DNA from: Ophiocordyceps camponoti-saundersi (nom. inval.)
Taxonomy: Eukaryota > Ascomycota > Sordariomycetes > Hypocreales > Ophiocordycipitaceae
DNA: 64,000 nt
Direction: 5' to 3'
Assembly (NCBI GenBank): GCA_003339415.1
Contig: PDHQ01000057.1
Span: 118,603-182,602, forward strand
The notes under the pieces are model-generated. The model had not been told where the DNA came from and did no database searches. It saw nothing but the letters and a program-made list of their open reading frames with translations. The position numbers and the translations under genes are program-made. Shown here in pieces: positions 22,287 through 33,200 of this stretch. The number at the start of each line of letters is the position of its first letter. Position 1 is the stretch's first letter.

Positions 22287-24121
22287 TCAACAAGGGGCGT
22301 GCGTCTTGCCCGTCTTTGCCTGTAACGAGTGATCCTCATCCTGAACAACAGTCAGTCAGCCCAAGAAGCCAAAGCAATTTCCCATGCTTGAAACCCCTAC
22401 CTTGTAAGCCGAGTGAGCCTTTTGCTTCGGATGATGACGACTGTGATGATGACGCGATGCCGTTGCCGTAGACGAGACGTGATGACGAACAAACTCGCCC
22501 ATCCGCTGGATGGATTCACGATCCATCTGATCCAGCACTTCGATACAGAGCTTGATATCGCAAACGAGAGCATCGACAAGATGTCGCGAAAGATCCTCTC
22601 GAACGACAACCCGCAACAGCTTCATCTTATCCGTCTTGGGCGCCATCGTATAAGCCGGAACGACCCAACCCCTCGCCCGAAGCTGACGAGCCAAGGCAAA
22701 CTCATCATACTGCCTCTCCTCGCCGCCCTTGCAATCGCCGAGACGAAAGGCTACGAGCGGTAAGCCGGCGCCGGCCTTCTCGGACAGGATGACGAAACCC
22801 TGGCTTCGCAGCGAGTCGGCTAGGTAATCCGCGTTGCGCACCAGGTTGCTCATGATGGCGCGGTAGCCTCGTCGGCCGAGCCGGATCAGCTGGTAGTATT
22901 GGCCTACGATCTGGGAGGCTCCCTTGGAGAAGTTGAGGGTAAAGGACGATTGCTGGGCGCCGAGGTAGTCGATGTTGAAGACGAGTTCTTGCGGGAGGTG
23001 TTCTGGTGATCGCCATAGAGCCCAGCCTACGCCGGGATAGACGAGGCCGTACTTTTTACGTTCCGTCAGTCCCTATGCTTCGTCCTGATGGCTCTAGATG
23101 ACTCTCACCTTGTGACCGGAAACGTTGATGGAAACAACCTTTTCACAGCGGAAATCCCACGGCAGATCCGGCATCACAAAGGGGGCGACGAAGCCTCCGC
23201 TGGCAGCATCAACATGAATAGGCACGTCCAGACCACGACGAACCAACAGCTCGCTCACGGCAGCCACATCCTCATAGTGGCCGGTATAAGTCGTGCCGAG
23301 AATGAGGACGCAACCGATGGTATTCTCATCGCACAGCTCGACCATCTGAACGGGATCGACGACGAACCTATCCGGCGCGCAGTAAACCAGCTTCTCCTCG
23401 ATATCAAGGTACCGCGTCGCCTTTTCCCAGCAGACCTGTACGGCAGAGGACATGATGAGGTTGGGCTTGTCGAACGGTCTGTTCGCCTCGGCTCTGCGCT
23501 TCGCCCATCGCTTCTTCAGCGCCAGGACGGCCAGCATGATGGCCTCGGATGATCCGACTGTCGCGCAGCCTAGTGCCGAGTCTGGAGGCGCGTGGAAGAG
23601 GTCGCCTAGCATGTTGACGCAGCGGCTTTGGAGGTCTGCTGAGTGGGGGTATTCTTCGTAGTCGATGAAGTTTTTGGACATGGATTCCGTCATGAGCTTT
23701 TCCGCTTCTTCTTCCTGCTTAGTTGTGAGTCGTCGTCGTCGTCTGTTTCGGGAGTCAAGGAGGGGGGGGGGATAACGAACCATGTAAGTGGTGACGAAGG
23801 AAGCGAGACTATACGATGGACAACAATAGGGTTAGGGTTAATGGCACTCGTTTCGTCATCCTATACAGAAGAGCAAGAAGGGAAGGAAGAAGAAAAAAAG
23901 AACGACACAGACTTGAGACGGGGATTATTATCCAGACTGAGGTCATCGCGAATCATGCGATATGCCACCTCCCGCGGCATCTGCTCCTCCGGCATCTGCG
24001 TCCGGGGCAGCTCCTGGGTGGCGAACCGGGTTCCGTACACGCTCGTCGAGAAGTCATCTTCCTCGCTCGACAGCTGGACCTTGCCTTGGTTCGGTTGGAC
24101 GACGGACGTGAGGTGGACCAT
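22287..24121 (-). CDS. GAD1: Glutamate decarboxylase
   Basis: This cytosolic PLP enzyme decarboxylates glutamate to GABA and CO2, feeding the GABA shunt and stress or acid tolerance. Five exons are read: 23913-24121, 23781-23808, 23109-23717, 22401-23051 and 22287-22319 (509 aa). Motifs are QMPREVAYRMIRDDLSLDNNP, LASFVTTYM on the 28-bp second exon, FIDYEEYPHSADLQSRCVNM, ATVGSSEAIMLAVLALK, HVDAASGGFVAPF and the PLP lysine in SINVSGHK. Intron 3 falls directly after that lysine codon, followed by YGLVYPGVGWALWR. The short last exon gives the family-typical end KTHAPC. The acceptor of exon 3 is a tandem AAG/CAG; using the second one gives TYMEEEAEKL, nearer the family. Intron 1 contains a telomere-like repeat. 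The gene is convergent with the repeat-protein gene. Confidence 0.94.
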
Positions 24122-24816
24122 GATTGTTGTGGATGAGAGTGATGAGATGATGAGGCAGATGTAGCTTGAGATGATGTTCGGGATAAGTATGCTGATATAT
24201 GTATGTATATGTATGAATCGTCACCTGCTTCTTCACCTGGACATGTACGTACGTGTTTATATATATATGGTTAAAGATGTAGGTTTGTTTGTATGATGTA
24301 TGTATGTATGTGTATGTTCACGACTCGACGAGAAGGGGGAGGGTGGGGGGGGGGGAGATGTTAATCAACCACCCCCCCCCCCCTTGCTTGGGACGCGGCG
24401 TCATAAACAGCTCACAACGCCCTCTGTGCCGAATGCCGACTGATGCCCAAAGAAAAAAGCAAACAGTGCCCGAACTTGGCCCAGCAAGCAGAATCGTCAG
24501 CTACCTAGGTATGTAGGCGAGAACACGAGCCTAGTCCACCCGTGCCTCGTTCTGTCTGCTTGTAACCGTAACCGTGGTTTAGACCGAGCCGTGTGTAAAT
24601 CAAAACCAGTCTGTGTATGTATGAATGCCATTCGCCTATATAACAAGTACATGTGTGATCAACGTCTAGTAAAGAAGATGCATGTACATACAGATGTAGA
24701 GTTAGCTATATAAAACATGTACAATAAACAAGAGAGAACAACATCACATCTGCACCGTAGCCAGTCTCTCTGAGTGAGAGTGAGAGAGAGAGAGAGAGAG
24801 CGAAATATAAAAGTCG
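24122..24816. other. Intergenic region between glutamate decarboxylase and the lipase gene
   Basis: A 695-bp stretch holding the decarboxylase promoter (it is minus-strand) and the 3' flank of the minus-strand lipase. It contains ATGTATGT runs near 24295-24315, a G12/C13 pair near 24345-24385 and (GA)n near 24776-24800. No gene is supported. Confidence 0.55.
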
Positions 24817-26913
24817 TCAAGCGTCATCACCCGTATTCCCCGCCAGCGCGCTCGCCAACCCCTGCATCCGTCGGCCCAGCAAGTCGTCGCCGCTATTGAG
24901 TCGCACCAGGCTATTCTTCTTGTTCAACCCCGGCCTCTTCGGCGCCTTTCCGCCCGCCTTGCGATCCAGCGCGCTCGGCGAAAGCGACGATCCCCGCTTC
25001 ACCTGCGTCATGTTCATCTCCAGCGGTCTGTCCTCTTCGCAGCTCGACTCGCTCCTCTGTCGAGGCGGCGACGGATTGCGCGCCTCTTCCGCCTCGCTGA
25101 AGAGCTGGTCGAACCAGCTCGCGCTGCGCTCAATGTACTTCCACGCCGGCGGGAACACGGACGGGAACTGCATGAAGCCGTGCGAGATGCGCGGCAGCAG
25201 CGTCACCTCGACCGCCTTGGTCGTATCCCCCGCCGCCTCCTTGGCCCGCCGGATCCGGCCGGCGAACACGACGGTGTCATCCACCAACGGGTCCCGCTCT
25301 CCCGTCATCAAAAAGATCTTGGGGAACTTGGCCAGCAGCGACTCCGGCGCCAACACGGGGCTCAGCAGGTAGTCTTTGCTAAAGTCCGGCCGGTTGTGCG
25401 CCCCGATGTACAGGAGAATCATGGCCCGCATCATCTCCGGCCCCAGGATCCGGTCGTTAAAGTAAGAGATCATCGAAGACGTCGCCAACCGCGTCCTCAT
25501 CGGCTCCGCTCTGTGCGACACGCTCTCCCGCTTTGTCGGCGATGAGTTCGCCGACGTATCGAGTACTTGTGGCCCGGAGCGCGAGTACTCCGGATGCGTC
25601 GCGTGCGGGCTCGTCACCGTGCTCGCCCGCGACAGTCTCTCGTTCTCTTCAATAATCTGGCTGTTGACCTTTGCCTTTTCTTCGCCGACATGGCCATTGA
25701 CCTTTGCCTTCTCGTCATCGACATGGCCATTGACTTGGCCGTTATCATCGTCAGACCGATCGTCGGTCCGTCGGGGCGTCCCGACCAGCTCGTCGTACTG
25801 CCTGCTCTTGCGCCGAACGATCGGCTTGTTCATCTCGCGGTCGCGGATCAGCGACATCTGCTCGTCCGACATCCAGTTGCCAATGTTCATGTCCAATGTC
25901 GGGTAGAAGCAGACCAGGCCATCGGGCGCGGGCAGGCTCGTTTGTGTCGGGCACCGCCGGAACAACGGGCTGCTCGTCTCGAGGATCATGAGAGTTGTCG
26001 CCACAGCAAGATTGCCACCCGCGCTGTCGCCCGAAAAGGCAATTCGAGGGGGCTCACGGCCTGACAAGCCGATACAGCGACCTTGGGTCCGGACAATGGT
26101 GACGTAGGCGTCGAAGCACTCATTGATGGCGTAGGGATAAGGGAACTCGGGCGCCTTTCCGTAGTCGATGCTGACGATGGGAAGGCCCGTCTTGGAAGCC
26201 CAACCCAGCAGCCTGTCGTCGTGACAGCGGGGGTTCATGGAGACGAAGCCGCCACCGGGCATGTCGAGGATCATACGGTTGTGGCGCTCGAGGTCGGCGA
26301 GCGGACCGTCGTAGTAGAGCCAGGCGTTGATGGGCTCGGTGTAATCGCTGTTGGGCGGGCGCGGGATGCGCAACTGGCGCGGCGACCAGCGAGTGAGCCG
26401 TGGCCTGACGAGTCGCTGGAGGAAGCCGACGTAGGGCGTCGTCGGCTTGTTCCATGAGACGCGCAGGTGCTCGACGGTGACGCAGGCCCGGATCTTGCGA
26501 ACCTTTTCGTCGGCCCGCTCGGCTGCGACCAGGTAGTAGAGGGAGAAGATCATGCCGGCGATGTCTCGCAGCCACTTGGTGCGGATCCTCATAGCCGTCC
26601 AGAAACCGGCGTCGAGGGCGGTCAAGACCCAGGTGGCGCGGAAGTAGGCGGCGTCGTACATGTTGCTCATGGGCTCCGGGCTCGCAAGGCCGGCGAGGGC
26701 GCTGAAGTTGCGAGCGGCATAGAGGTACACGAGCGTGGCCAAGAAGGCCTGCCAGGGTGTCATGCGCCTCGATAGCATGCGCGAGAGCCGTTGGAGAACG
26801 GGAGGTCCATGGCTAGGACCCTTGGCGAGATAGAGGGACCAGAAGGACAAGACGGCCAGGACCTGTAGGCGGCGCGACTTGGACGAGGGCCGGCCGAGGA
26901 CGTGATCTATCAT
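24817..26913 (-). CDS. Membrane-anchored alpha/beta hydrolase, hormone-sensitive-lipase type
   Basis: Likely a lipase/esterase of the HSL (GDSAG) family. One uninterrupted exon encodes 698 aa from the ATG at 26913 (MIDHVLGRPSSKSRRL), which I prefer because homologues begin there; the frame stays open to an ATG at 27129, giving 770 aa. Hydrophobic segments near residues 15-35 and 55-80 suggest membrane anchoring. The catalytic parts are DMPGGGFVSMNP (near residue 218; the usual oxyanion-hole HGGG is PGGG here), GDSAGGNLAVAT (nucleophile Ser near 296), GERDPLVDD and SHGFMQF. Between about residues 370 and 480 is a low-complexity insert with repeated KVNGHV(D/G)(D/E)EKA units. The substrate cannot be told. 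The upstream region carries five E-boxes. Confidence 0.88.
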   Translation of the reverse strand: MIDHVLGRPSSKSRRLQVLAVLSFWSLYLAKGPSHGPPVLQRLSRMLSRRMTPWQAFLATLVYLYAARNFSALAGLASPEPMSNMYDAAYFRATWVLTALDAGFWTAMRIRTKWLRDIAGMIFSLYYLVAAERADEKVRKIRACVTVEHLRVSWNKPTTPYVGFLQRLVRPRLTRWSPRQLRIPRPPNSDYTEPINAWLYYDGPLADLERHNRMILDMPGGGFVSMNPRCHDDRLLGWASKTGLPIVSIDYGKAPEFPYPYAINECFDAYVTIVRTQGRCIGLSGREPPRIAFSGDSAGGNLAVATTLMILETSSPLFRRCPTQTSLPAPDGLVCFYPTLDMNIGNWMSDEQMSLIRDREMNKPIVRRKSRQYDELVGTPRRTDDRSDDDNGQVNGHVDDEKAKVNGHVGEEKAKVNSQIIEENERLSRASTVTSPHATHPEYSRSGPQVLDTSANSSPTKRESVSHRAEPMRTRLATSSMISYFNDRILGPEMMRAMILLYIGAHNRPDFSKDYLLSPVLAPESLLAKFPKIFLMTGERDPLVDDTVVFAGRIRRAKEAAGDTTKAVEVTLLPRISHGFMQFPSVFPPAWKYIERSASWFDQLFSEAEEARNPSPPRQRSESSCEEDRPLEMNMTQVKRGSSLSPSALDRKAGGKAPKRPGLNKKNSLVRLNSGDDLLGRRMQGLASALAGNTGDDA

Positions 26914-28296
26914 GGTTGCGAGGGGGCCGGACGGGTTTCGGCTGTAGCAGTTGGATGCTATGAGGAGAGAGCACAGGTTGACCGCATGGCGGGCGAGACA
27001 CTTGAAGAAGAGGAGGAGGAGGGATGAAGAAGGCCGTTGAGCCGGCTTGATCGGGGCGCGGAGGGGGCGGGTAGCATGTGAAGCTACTACGGTAGTGGTA
27101 GTAGGGTCGTCAGCTAGGTCGCATTCCACGCCCGGGCCCCAAAGGGTACACTTGGTCCTTTGTAGGGGTTCGAGCGGGTTGAAGAATGGACGGCAGCTGT
27201 TGGTCCGCGAGGATGGAAGGGATCCTGTCTAGGACTCAGGTAGGTAGGTAGGCGAGGACAGAAGCCTACCTAGTTCCCGAGGGCAGGGGGGTAAGAGAGA
27301 GTGTGTGTTGGGTCAGATTGTTTCATGACTAAGAAGTATGAAGCCGTTGTTTGTTGCTTGAAGCTCAGGTGGTTGATGGCTGTCTACCGATTAGATCTAC
27401 CTATTCGGTTCCGGCTTCTTCCTTGGTCAGCCAACAGTGACGAATTCCCTATTATGACAAGCTCAAGGCTCGTCCGGACAAAAGACTTTCAAAGTCCCTG
27501 CGCAGGGACTTGAGCCCAAAAAAGAGGGTATAGAGAAAGGGTTTGATCCTCTCCCGCACAGGTCGGCTGGTCTCAGTCGGGCTTCACGTGATATCGCCTA
27601 ATGCATGTAGATGTGCTCTCTCACACGTGACCGCCTATCTCCGTTGAACATGACAAAGTGCACGTGATAAGGTCTGCCTGTCCGCCTCCTCTGCGACTCA
27701 GCTGCACGTGACTTCTCGCTAAAGCAGTGAGCAAAGCAAGCTCACGTGTCGATTTTAGTTGGACCTCGTGTCTCAGCTCCTGGCATCTTTCTACTTACAT
27801 ACCAATTTGCCATGCGACATGCACATCTCCTCTGTTGTTGACCAATCGTGGGGCGCGAATGACGTCGCCGGAACTCCCCCAAGAGGAGTTTGTGTGCCTC
27901 GTTCGACTCAGAAGACAAACCAACTGAGATCTCCCCCCTTATTGTTCTTGCTTCTATGTACGGATATTGGCACAACAGCTTGAGTCAGAGCCAGCCTCGC
28001 TTCACCATCACTCCCCCCCCCCCCCTCGGTCTCCGCCCCCGCGCCCCATTTCATTACCTGGGTAGGAAGGTATCTGCATGATATGACAATATTCCGGGTC
28101 TTGGCCGCCCCCCCCCCCAAAACCCGCCCTGAATCTTGGCTGCCGTCAGAGTCGCGTCAAACCAACCTTGGCCACTGTTCGAATCACAGAAACCATCAAC
28201 TCTCATCACTCTCGCTCCTCTCACGTACAACTACCTTGCCTACCTACCTCCATCAACCAAGTAGGTACACACACACAACATACATACATCTTCATC
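26914..28296. other. Divergent intergenic region between lipase and RING/TRAF genes
   Basis: About 1.4 kb separate the two divergent starts. It contains an alternative N-terminal extension of the lipase frame (to 27129), a (TAGG)n run near 27238-27252, the five-E-box cluster, a TGAGTCA at 27981-27987, and C-runs near 28011-28024 and 28109-28119. No additional gene is supported. The plus-strand frame extends open to 28168, but family-like sequence begins at 28297. Confidence 0.55.
27585..27749. promoter_or_regulatory. Cluster of five CACGTGA/TCACGTG E-boxes
   Basis: CACGTG occurs at 27585-27590, 27624-27629, 27661-27666, 27715-27720 and 27743-27748. Every copy is flanked so that it reads CACGTGA on one strand. 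This is the core recognised by bHLH proteins of the Cbf1/centromere-binding or SREBP-like class. It could serve the lipase gene, the RING/TRAF gene or both. Confidence 0.65.
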
Positions 28297-29811
28297 ATGT
28301 CCGAGCGGCGCCGTTCCCCGGCCGCCGCCCGGCACTCTCCCTCCGAATCCAGTGACGAGGGTCTCCGCATGAGCCCCGCTGCCGCTCGCCGGTTCGCCAG
28401 ACGTAATCTACGTCGCACCTCGGCTACGCCAGATCTCGTCACCAGCCTCGTCCGCCCGCCCTCGCCCGACGCCTTCTATGTTGCCCCCGGCGTACACGCC
28501 CGTCGCCGCCCACCACCGAGGATCTCGGCCGCCTACTCTTCCGAACTCATCATCCCGATGCGCCCTTCTTTAGCAGCCTCCGACCGACGCTCTGGGCCGC
28601 TAGCGCCCCCCCATCCGTCTTCGCTCGACGTCCCCGTTCGCCATGGCGGCAGCGCCGTATTCGACATGTACGCCCTGAGCTACATCGCCGACCCTGACCC
28701 TTGCCTTCTCTGCCCCATCTGCCACGATCCGCTCGTCGACCCCGTCACGACGCCCTGCGATCACACCTTCTGCTACCGCTGCCTGCGCCGCAGCATTGCC
28801 TCGAGCCCCTCGGGCACTACGTGCCCCATCGACAGGGATCCTTTCTCGTGGCTCGACTGCTTCACCGCCGCCAGGCTTCTCCGTACGCAGCTCAACGCGC
28901 TCGTCGTCAAGTGTCCCCATCACACCCGCGGATGCACTCGAGAACTGCGCCGCGAGGTTGTCGAACGGCACGCCACTACCGAGTGTCGTTATCGGGACTT
29001 TGCTTGCCCCGACGCCGCCTGCACCGGACGGGTGCGAACCAAGCCCAAAGACGACACGTGTCCCCACGCGGAGACGAGCTGCTCGCTTTGCGACGCCAAG
29101 GTGAACGGTTCCGAGATGGACGTTCATCTGCTGGCATGCCCCAAGACCAAGGCCCGCTGCCAGGGCTGCTGGCAGCTCATCTACCGCTCCCAGCTCGACG
29201 CCCACCGCACACTCGAGTGCGACGGCGTCGAGGTCGCTTGTCCGCACCACGACGTCGGCTGTCCCTCGCGGGCCCTTCGAGGCGACATGAGCACGCACGC
29301 TCGCATGTGCTCCTTTCACCCCGATACCCCCTCGGGTATCATCATCCGGGCCCAGCGCGAGCTCCTGCAATCCCACGACGATTTGCAGGCTGAGATGCGC
29401 GAGCTGCGAGCCCACCAGGCAGAGACAGACGGTCGCATCGATGAGTTGGTGGCGGCAAGGCGCGGCGTCGACCCAATGGTCCACGACAAGCATACAATGC
29501 AAGACCTCGACGCCGGGTTCGAGGAAGTCCACCAGAACTTGACGCAGCTCGAGGCTCGGCAGAGCATGTGGACCATGAATCAGGTGATGCCGATCCGAGA
29601 GGAGGTGACGGAGCTGCGCAACAATATCAACATGATCCGCATGCACGTCAATTGGCTGCTCAACAGGAGCCGCGAAGAGGGCCGCATCAGGGCCGCCAAT
29701 AACACGGGGTCGTCAGCTTCTCTCCGTCGCGACAGCTCTGCCGATGGCGGGCCTGCGCTGCCTGAGAGGAGGCGTTCGTCGGGGACGGACATGGATCTGC
29801 CGCGGCTGTGA
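28297..29811 (+). CDS. RING finger / TRAF-type zinc finger protein
   Basis: Probably a ubiquitin E3 ligase or signalling adaptor; the substrate is unknown. One exon encodes 504 aa from the ATG at 28297 (MSERRRSPAAARHSP). After a Pro/Ser/Arg-rich N-terminus, a C3HC4 RING is clear at about residues 135-182 (CPICHDPLVDPVTTPCDHTF and CYRCL, then TCPIDRDPF). A series of TRAF-type CCHC zinc fingers follows to about residue 345 (CPHHTRGCTRELRREVVERH, CSLCDAKVNGSEMDVHLLAC, CPHHDVGCPSRALRGDMSTH). Heptad-rich helical sequence (about 350-455) probably forms a coiled coil, and the C-terminus is Ser/Arg-rich. No MATH (TRAF-C) domain is seen, which is usual for fungal TRAF-like proteins. Confidence 0.88.
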   Translation: MSERRRSPAAARHSPSESSDEGLRMSPAAARRFARRNLRRTSATPDLVTSLVRPPSPDAFYVAPGVHARRRPPPRISAAYSSELIIPMRPSLAASDRRSGPLAPPHPSSLDVPVRHGGSAVFDMYALSYIADPDPCLLCPICHDPLVDPVTTPCDHTFCYRCLRRSIASSPSGTTCPIDRDPFSWLDCFTAARLLRTQLNALVVKCPHHTRGCTRELRREVVERHATTECRYRDFACPDAACTGRVRTKPKDDTCPHAETSCSLCDAKVNGSEMDVHLLACPKTKARCQGCWQLIYRSQLDAHRTLECDGVEVACPHHDVGCPSRALRGDMSTHARMCSFHPDTPSGIIIRAQRELLQSHDDLQAEMRELRAHQAETDGRIDELVAARRGVDPMVHDKHTMQDLDAGFEEVHQNLTQLEARQSMWTMNQVMPIREEVTELRNNINMIRMHVNWLLNRSREEGRIRAANNTGSSASLRRDSSADGGPALPERRRSSGTDMDLPRL

Positions 29812-30285
29812 AGAGAAGCAGACTGTATATTCATGATTGTGTACGTTCAAAACTGGGCGAGGCGGCTTTTTATGTTGCACATGTGCACAAGCATACGCGC
29901 ACATTCCTAACAAGATGGAGGAGTGTCCATGAACCTTGAGTGTCCCGCTGCACGGACAAACATACCATAGCCTCGCGAGGCTGCTGGATCCGCGTAGACT
30001 GGACACTGTATGCACACTGCTTCCGTAGTGAGGCCCACGCCCCTAAGTCCTGAACACTACAGCTTTCTGCACGCTGTTTTTGTGTGGAAAATGACATCAT
30101 CCCGCTGATAGACACCGTGTTGAGGAGCAAGCTTTCACAGAATTCGCACTGCCTCACAATTGATCCCTCAGGAATTAGTATCGCTACATCAGTATTACCT
30201 CAGCCTCGTCTCTTCACCATCATCATCCTCTTCATCACTACCTTTCCCCCACCACGTGCGACAGACTGGTGGGCCAAGGTGCAGC
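29812..30285. other. Intergenic region upstream of UFD2
   Basis: A 474-bp tandem spacer with the 3' flank of the RING/TRAF gene and the UFD2 promoter. One CACGTG lies near 30254. No gene is seen. Confidence 0.6.
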
Positions 30286-33200
30286 ATGAATCCAGATGAC
30301 CAGCCATATAGGCCTGGAGATGAGGCTCCCGACAAAGAGAAGATGGAACAGGCGAGTCGCTGCTGCTGCTGCTGCTGCTGCTCTTGCTTCCGTCGTCGCC
30401 GACGCTGCTGACCATCAACCTCACAGATCCGAGCTCGGCGCGTAGCTAAGCTATCGTCCACCTCCTCTTCTTCCTCGTCGACGCCTAAGCCTGCCGATAC
30501 TCAAATCGCCGCTGGGACTTCCAGCTCGAGCGCCAATCCTTTCTCACAGCTGGGCGTTCAGCCCGGCGTTCAGCCCGGCGTTCAGCCCGGCGAACCCCAA
30601 AAAGCGCGGGCCACTTCTGGCAGCTCCAGCCCGAGAAAGAGGTCTGCCGCCGAGGATGGCGAGAGCGTCCAGCTTCCGCGCAAGACGAGCTCCCAACAGC
30701 CTGAGTCGGAGGACGACTATGCACACCGCGTCCTGACGCGAATTTTCCGTCTCACCGTCGACCCCCATCACATGTCGAATCCCCAGGGGCAACGTCTGAT
30801 CTTCCTCGCCGGCCTAAATCAGGAGCTCAACGATGCGGGCAGGCCGCTGAAGCTCTCTGTGGCTAATCTTGATCAGGCAATCATAGAAGCCTGTACCGTC
30901 TGGCCTGCCGAAAAGCCAATTCTGGAATATCTGCTTCCCTGCTGGAAACGAGCTCTCAAGGCCTCTGGTTCTGCCAGGAATGCCACCGCCGCTCGAACCC
31001 TGGTGCATAACGAGTCGAAGCGTCTGTGTCTCAGTAACTGTCTCTTTTCGCTGACCATGCCGGTAATGTACGGGTAAGTGAACAGACTGACCATCTACTC
31101 CTCCCTCTCCATAGTATCTGACACTTGACAGGCGCGATGATAATCCTGACCACGACACTCTGGTACCCTACCTACTCCGGGGCATCTCCGCCGAGGACGG
31201 GCTCGACTTTGACTTCATCAGAGAATCCATCAAACGCTTCGACGACGACGAGGCTTTTCCTGCTCTCTTCAACGACGCCATGGTCGACATCAGCGGTCGA
31301 CTGTCGAAAATGTCGCTCGGCGACGACTACAAGCCTTACATTCAGGTAGGTCGCCACCATTGACTGAAGTCGACATGTGTACTTGGTATGCTGACGACGT
31401 GCTGCCAGGCGCTTTTGACGTACACCCGCTTCCCCGTCCTCGTCTCCAACCTGGCGGAACATCCTTGTTTCAACAGGACTGAGTCGGCCGCCGGCATCGA
31501 GAGGCGGACTCTTCTGGGACCGTTCTTCCGCATATCGCCTCTTCAACCCGAGGCTATCAAGAGCTACTTCCCGGGCCCGCGTTCTCTCGACAAGACCCGG
31601 ATCGCAAACGCCCAAGAATCGCTCCGCATGGTCCTTCGGGCTCATCAGGATGACCTCTTTGTAATCGCAAATGCCTTCGTCCGAGCGGGGCCCGACACGA
31701 GAAGTCGGACCCTCGACTGGTTTGCCCGCATCATGAACACGAACCACAAGCGGAGGGCCATGCAAGTCGATCCGCGCGAGGTGGCTTCGGACGGCTTCAT
31801 GCTCAACGTCACCAGCATCATGGACCGATTCTGTGAGCCTTTCATGGACAACGACTTCAGCAAGGTAGACAAGATTGACGTCAAGTACTTTAGACGGCAT
31901 CCGCGCGTCGACATCAAGGATGAGACCAAGATCAATGCGGATCAGGCCACCGCTGACGCCTTTTACGCGCAAGAGGAGCCGGGCGATTCCAACTTCATTT
32001 CCGAGGCATTCTTCCTCACCCTGGCTGCGCATCATTACGGCTCCGAGGCCCTCAATTCACAGCTCAAGACGCTGGAGCGAGAGATCAAGTATCTAGAGAA
32101 GAGCATCAGGAGCATGGAGGCGGAGCGGCCCAAGATGGCTAACAGGCCGCAGCACCTGAGGATGCTCGACGAGACGCTGAAGCGACACACCAACGTGCTG
32201 GAGAAGACCATCGCGCTCAAATACGCAATCGAGGGGGCACTTCTCGACGAGCGGATGCAGAGCACGTCGCTCCGCTTCATGCGATACGTCGCTGTATGGC
32301 TGCTTCGCCTCGTTACGGACTCCGATTACAAGCCCGGGAAGGAGTCGCAGATGATCAAGTACGTTTGGTGCCTTTTTGTTCGGTTCATTGCTGACGCTGG
32401 TTAGGTTGCCTCTCGGTACGGAGACGTCGAAAGCATTCGCCTGCCTTCCCGAGTACACGCTCCAGAACATCGTTGATAACTTCAAATTTGTGTTCAGGTG
32501 AGACTTGATTCTCCTCTGTAATTCTCTGTGTATGGAACGCTTTGCGTGGCTAACGAGGCTTGTCTTCCCGGCAGGTGGCTTCCCACGATACTTCCGAGCG
32601 CCGTGGGCGAGGAAATGATTGCCCTCTGCATCACCTTTCTCCGCTCCTCTGAGCTGATCAAGAACCCGTACCTCAAGTCGTCGCTCGTATCGCTTCTATT
32701 CTCCGGAACGTGGCCGTTCATGCACCTCAAGAAAGGAGTATTGGGCGATCAGCTCATCGGCCTCCCGTTTGCCAACGACCATCTTCTCCATGCGTTGATC
32801 AAGTTTTACATTGAGTGCGAGTCCACCGGGGCCAACACGGCCTTTTACGACAAGTTTAACATTCGATACGAGATCTTTCAGGTCATCAAGTGCGTCTGGG
32901 GTAATGACGTCTACAAGCAACAGTTGACGCGGGAGAGCAAGTAAGACAAAACCCCTTCCCCCCTTCCCCTTTTTTTTCCCTTCGTTGCTCGAAGAAGACA
33001 GTAGATACTGATCAAGGCCTCCATCTATAGCGTGAACCGCAGTTTCTTTGTTCAATTCGTCAACATGCTGCTCAATGACGCGACGTATGTCCTAGACGAA
33101 GCCTTGACCAAATTCCCCAAGATGCGAGCTCTTGAGAGGGAGATTGAGGACCCTTCCCTATTGGCAGAGGACCGGCAGAAGAAGGAAGAGGAACTGCAAA

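Noticed and set aside
28600..29646. Minus-strand frame of 348 codons opposite the RING/TRAF gene
   Set aside because: The plus strand has unmistakable RING and zinc-finger cysteines; the antisense frame is open only because of GC-rich codon use.
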